DNA from: Caulobacterales bacterium
GTDB taxonomy: Bacteria > Pseudomonadota > Alphaproteobacteria > Caulobacterales > Parvularculaceae
Assembly: GCA_020638525.1 (NCBI GenBank)
Contig: JACKIL010000001.1
Location: forward strand, 186,001 to 250,000
DNA: 64,000 nt
Direction of reading: 5' to 3'
Within the stretch, counting starts at the first letter, position 1. The number at the start of each line of letters is the position of its first letter. The notes under the pieces are model-generated. The model worked only from the letters and a program-made list of their open reading frames with translations, ran no database searches and was not told where the DNA came from. The translations under genes and the position numbers were made by a program. Positions 61,789 through 64,000 of this stretch are shown here, one piece after another.

Positions 61789-62274
61789 ATGAGAGAGAAA
61801 AAATCTACCGAATTTGCGCCGCTCGATGAGAAAGACCGGCGGATCCTGCGGTCGCTGCAGGAAGACGGGCGCATGTCGCACCTTGCCCTCGCCGAGAAGG
61901 TGAACCTCTCTGCGACGCCCTGCGTGCGCCGCGTCCGCCGGCTCGAAGAGGAAGGCTTCATTCGTCAGTATGCGGCGGCGGTCGATCCGCGTGCGGCGGG
62001 GTTCAATGTTTGCGTCATCGTGATGATGAAACTCTCGGCCAAGACGCGGCAGGCGGCGGAGAAGTTCACTGCGGCGATTGCAAAGGTGAAAGCCGTCTCC
62101 GAATGCCACTCGCTTTCCGGGCGCTATGATTATCTCTGCAAAGTCTATGCGCGCGATGTCGCCGAGTTCGAGAGCCTCGTCATGAGCGACCTCAGCCAGC
62201 TCCCCGGATTGATGGATATGGAATCCTTCTTCATCCTGAGCTCGCCGGTCGATGCGCGCGGCGTGCCGGTCTGA
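61789..62274 (+). CDS. Lrp/AsnC-family regulator
   Basis: Amino-acid responsive regulator of 161 residues. HTH domain at ~12-60 (LDEKDRRILRSLQEDGRMSH, LSATPCVRRVRRLEEEGFI) and RAM ligand domain after it (VKAVSECHSLSGRYDYLCKV, LPGLMDMESFFILS). Divergent from the aminotransferase / PrnB-like pair, the usual arrangement for a local regulator of that pair. Converges on the following TetR gene. Confidence 0.93.
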   Translation: MREKKSTEFAPLDEKDRRILRSLQEDGRMSHLALAEKVNLSATPCVRRVRRLEEEGFIRQYAAAVDPRAAGFNVCVIVMMKLSAKTRQAAEKFTAAIAKVKAVSECHSLSGRYDYLCKVYARDVAEFESLVMSDLSQLPGLMDMESFFILSSPVDARGVPV

Positions 62275-62297
62275 CGACAGTCATTACTGTGAAGCGG

Positions 62298-63011
62298 TCA
62301 GGCGCGCTTCGCCGTCTTGTGCGGCACATATTCAGGAAGGAATGTCCGGCAATAGGCGATGCGGGCCCTTTTCGCCTGCTCATGATATTCTTCCGTGATG
62401 ATCCCGTGGCGATGCACTGAAAGAGACCAGATCGCGTCGCTGATGATGATCGTTTCGGTCAGGCGTTCGACAAAATCCGGAATCTGCGGCATCTCGAAAT
62501 AGGTGTTGAGTTCTTCGATCGCCCTTGCGGCGGCGCGTCCGTTGAACTTGAGGTCGAGCGCCCTGATGGTTGAAGAAAGACCCGTGCCCAGAATCAGTTT
62601 TCGGGCGGCGGGGTGCGCATTGTAGAACGCGCCAGCTTCCGCGAACCTGTCTTCTAGGAGCTGCTGCCAGGAGGTAGGCCTCTCCGTCGGCGGCGTTTCG
62701 AGCGCTTTGAAGAACATGTCGTCGAAATGCTCTGCGAGCGCAAAGTAAACGCACGCCGCGTCAGGGAAGAAGTGATAGATGGACTGCGCCGAGACGCCGG
62801 CTTCTTCCGCGATCTGATAGATGCTGATGTCGGCGGGCTCCATGTCCTCGAGCAGGCGTTCGGCCGCGTCCAGAATCGTCTTGAACCGCTCCTTTCCCCG
62901 CTTCTGTTTCGGCAGCCTTATCGTCTGAAGGCGCGAGTTGTTCGCCAGCCGCGAAGTTACTGGCGCTAACGCGTCCGCTTCTTTTTTCTTGGTCTTCGCT
63001 CTGCGATTCAT
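62298..63011 (-). CDS. TetR-family transcriptional regulator
   Basis: Regulator of 237 residues with an unusually long basic N-terminus (~38 residues, many Lys/Arg) before the HTH (FKTILDAAERLLEDMEPADISI, EEAGVSAQSIYHFFPDAACVYFAL). The ligand domain is helical and has no known motif. Divergent from the dihaem cytochrome c gene; a palindrome in between may be its site. Confidence 0.88.
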   Translation of the reverse strand: MNRRAKTKKKEADALAPVTSRLANNSRLQTIRLPKQKRGKERFKTILDAAERLLEDMEPADISIYQIAEEAGVSAQSIYHFFPDAACVYFALAEHFDDMFFKALETPPTERPTSWQQLLEDRFAEAGAFYNAHPAARKLILGTGLSSTIRALDLKFNGRAAARAIEELNTYFEMPQIPDFVERLTETIIISDAIWSLSVHRHGIITEEYHEQAKRARIAYCRTFLPEYVPHKTAKRA

Positions 63012-63171
63012 TCAGCCTCTGATCCATTCAGGCGGACGCAGCCGCCGCGCCGGCGCCCTTCCTGTTCTTAATGGAGGGTCCCGCCCTTCGGGGAAAGGCG
63101 CCAAATCCCCGCGCCGGGGGGAGCCTCGCCCCAAGGTAGACGCCTAACGCTCCGGGAAGATAGCAGGACTA

Positions 63172-63199
63172 TTGCTTTTCGGATAAATATCCGTAAATT
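63172..63199 (+). promoter_or_regulatory. Cytochrome c promoter with embedded palindrome
   Basis: TTGCTT (63172-63177), 16-base spacer, TAAATT (63194-63199). The spacer holds the perfect palindrome CGGATA-AA-TATCCG (63180-63193), with TTT and AAA continuing symmetrically outside after one mismatch. A repressor bound there would block polymerase; the divergent TetR protein is the natural candidate. Confidence 0.55.
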
Positions 63200-63237
63200 T
63201 GAACGGATTGAGATCGGGTAGGGGCGTTGGCAAGCCA

Positions 63238-63918
63238 ATGAATGCAGGGGAACGCCTGACGTTACGCGCGGGCAGTCGGATCGCTAATGCGCAGATGGCC
63301 GCCAAAGCCGCCGCGATAATTCTCGCTGCGACAGCTTCGGGTTTTGCGCCCGCCGGCGCGCGGGCGCAGGAAACGGGCGGCGATCTTTACGAGACCAATT
63401 GCGCCGCCTGTCACGGCGCCGCCGGAGAAGGAAACGCCGCGCTTCAGGCGCCCGTGCTCGCGGGGCAGGGCGAAGCCTATCTTGCAAGGCAGATGGCGAA
63501 TTTCGCATCGGGCAAGCGGCGCGCCGACGACAACCCGACCGCTGCGGGCATGATCTTCATCCTTGAAGAGATGGCGCAGTCGGACGCGCAGGTGATCGCG
63601 AAATATCTGTCTTCACTGGCGCCGCCGTCGATCGAGCAGGACAGGGCCGCGGCTAGCTTCAAGGGTCGAGGGCTCTATTCCGGATGCATTTCCTGCCACG
63701 GCGCGAAAGGGCAGGGCAATGAAGCCTTGGGCGCGCCGCGCCTCTCCGCGCAATATGGCTGGTATGTCGAGGGACAAATCAAAGCCTTCAAGAATGGCGC
63801 GCGCGGCTTTCACGCCGATGATGTCTATGGAAAGCAGATGAAGGCGATGGCGGATACGGTCCGCTCAGACGAAGACGCCGCGCTTATCGTCGATTATCTG
63901 GCGACACTGGAGCCCTGA
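63238..63918 (+). CDS. Dihaem cytochrome c
   Basis: Periplasmic electron carrier of 226 residues with two class I c domains. Haem sites CAACH (near 54) and CISCH (near 150), each with a downstream Met-containing loop (NPTAAGMIFILEEM, KQMKAMADTV). Signal peptide ends GARAQ. The start is unclear: ATG 63238 is used, ATG 63295 would give a tidier signal. Probably feeds a terminal oxidase or takes electrons from a dehydrogenase. An exported protein gene follows one base after its stop, perhaps its partner. Confidence 0.9.
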   Translation: MNAGERLTLRAGSRIANAQMAAKAAAIILAATASGFAPAGARAQETGGDLYETNCAACHGAAGEGNAALQAPVLAGQGEAYLARQMANFASGKRRADDNPTAAGMIFILEEMAQSDAQVIAKYLSSLAPPSIEQDRAAASFKGRGLYSGCISCHGAKGQGNEALGAPRLSAQYGWYVEGQIKAFKNGARGFHADDVYGKQMKAMADTVRSDEDAALIVDYLATLEP

Positions 63919-63919
63919 G

Positions 63920-64000
63920 TTGAAGCGGGCGCTGATTTCGCTTTGCGCGATGGCGCTTCTGGGGGCCGCAAAAGCGGATCGCATCGAGCTGAACGATCGG
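63920..64000 (+). CDS. Start of an exported protein, rest outside window
   Basis: A TTG at 63920, one base after the cytochrome stop, opens 27 codons to the window edge: KRALISLCAMALLGAAKA is a signal peptide, then DRIELNDR. ATG 63947-63951 region offers a later start in the same frame. The coupling to cytochrome c suggests a redox partner, but nothing of the mature protein is visible. Confidence 0.5.
   Translation, partial: MKRALISLCAMALLGAAKADRIELNDR

Noticed and set aside
1..64000. CRISPR array, tRNA, rRNA, transposase or phage genes
   Set aside because: No spaced repeats, cloverleaf, rRNA sequence or DDE/integrase motifs were seen on reading both strands.

Overview
The window is about 64 kb of GC-rich chromosome, almost fully coding, from an alphaproteobacterium. 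The evidence is a CcrM-type GANTC methyltransferase with GANTC sites and a CtrA-like box in its promoter region, a GTTC-N7-GTTC (alphaproteobacterial LexA) site, the order mutS / glnD / murJ / trpS, an Fo operon with both b and b' subunits (atpI-atpB-atpE-atpF'-atpF), class II DAHP synthase, and many TonB/OmpA/OmpW-type surface proteins. Several features fit the Hyphomonadales/Parvularculales/Caulobacterales side of the class, but I cannot name the genus. No tRNA, rRNA, CRISPR array, transposase or prophage was seen; this is mostly core genome with small accessory insertions.

Layout. 1-2.6 kb: cobalamin riboswitch driving btuB-btuF (btuF runs off the left edge). 2.6-6.1 kb: exported M28 peptidase, OmpA-like porin with promoter and terminator, TetR regulator. 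6.3-9 kb: class A penicillin-binding protein and a YgjP-like metallopeptidase. 9-19.3 kb: mutS, a Sel1-like protein, glnD, murJ, trpS, a Yip1 membrane protein. 19.3-22 kb (minus): isoaspartyl peptidase, an unknown protein and a QEGLA-motif metallopeptidase. 22-28.5 kb: gpmA, an HxlR regulator divergent from a small secreted protein, class II DAHP synthase, a GnnA/GnnB-like pair (probably for 2,3-diamino sugar lipid A) and a Zur-like Fur protein. 28.5-34.7 kb: a tandem glycine riboswitch followed by gcvT-gcvH-gcvPA, two inserted genes (a DUF6968-like protein and nitronate monooxygenase), then gcvPB. 35-38.4 kb (minus): the Fo part of ATP synthase. 38.4-45.5 kb (minus): M3 peptidase lipoprotein, SMC, DsbA-like lipoprotein, DUF721; mutY diverges. 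47-52.7 kb (minus): acyl-CoA carboxyltransferase, e(P4)-type acid phosphatase, ccrM, rnhB, PA0069-type radical SAM protein. 52.7-58.6 kb: two glycosyltransferase-type proteins, OmpW, M19 dipeptidase, TonB receptor. 58.6-64 kb: a DHFR/RibD-like reductase, an aminotransferase plus PrnB-like (IDO/TDO superfamily) protein divergent from an Lrp regulator, a TetR regulator divergent from a dihaem cytochrome c, and the start of one more exported protein.

The points most worth following up are: (i) GlnD has an intact nucleotidyltransferase site but lacks the metal-binding residues of its HD domain; (ii) a 35-bp copy of the gcvPB start lies before the nitronate monooxygenase gene, a scar of gene insertion in the gcv operon; (iii) the Lrp / aminotransferase / PrnB-like cluster; (iv) the QEGLA-peptidase operon; (v) a covarying hairpin repeat directly after two stop codons; and (vi) several regulatory sites readable at base level (CtrA/GANTC at ccrM, LexA box at the radical SAM gene, a palindrome within the cytochrome c promoter).
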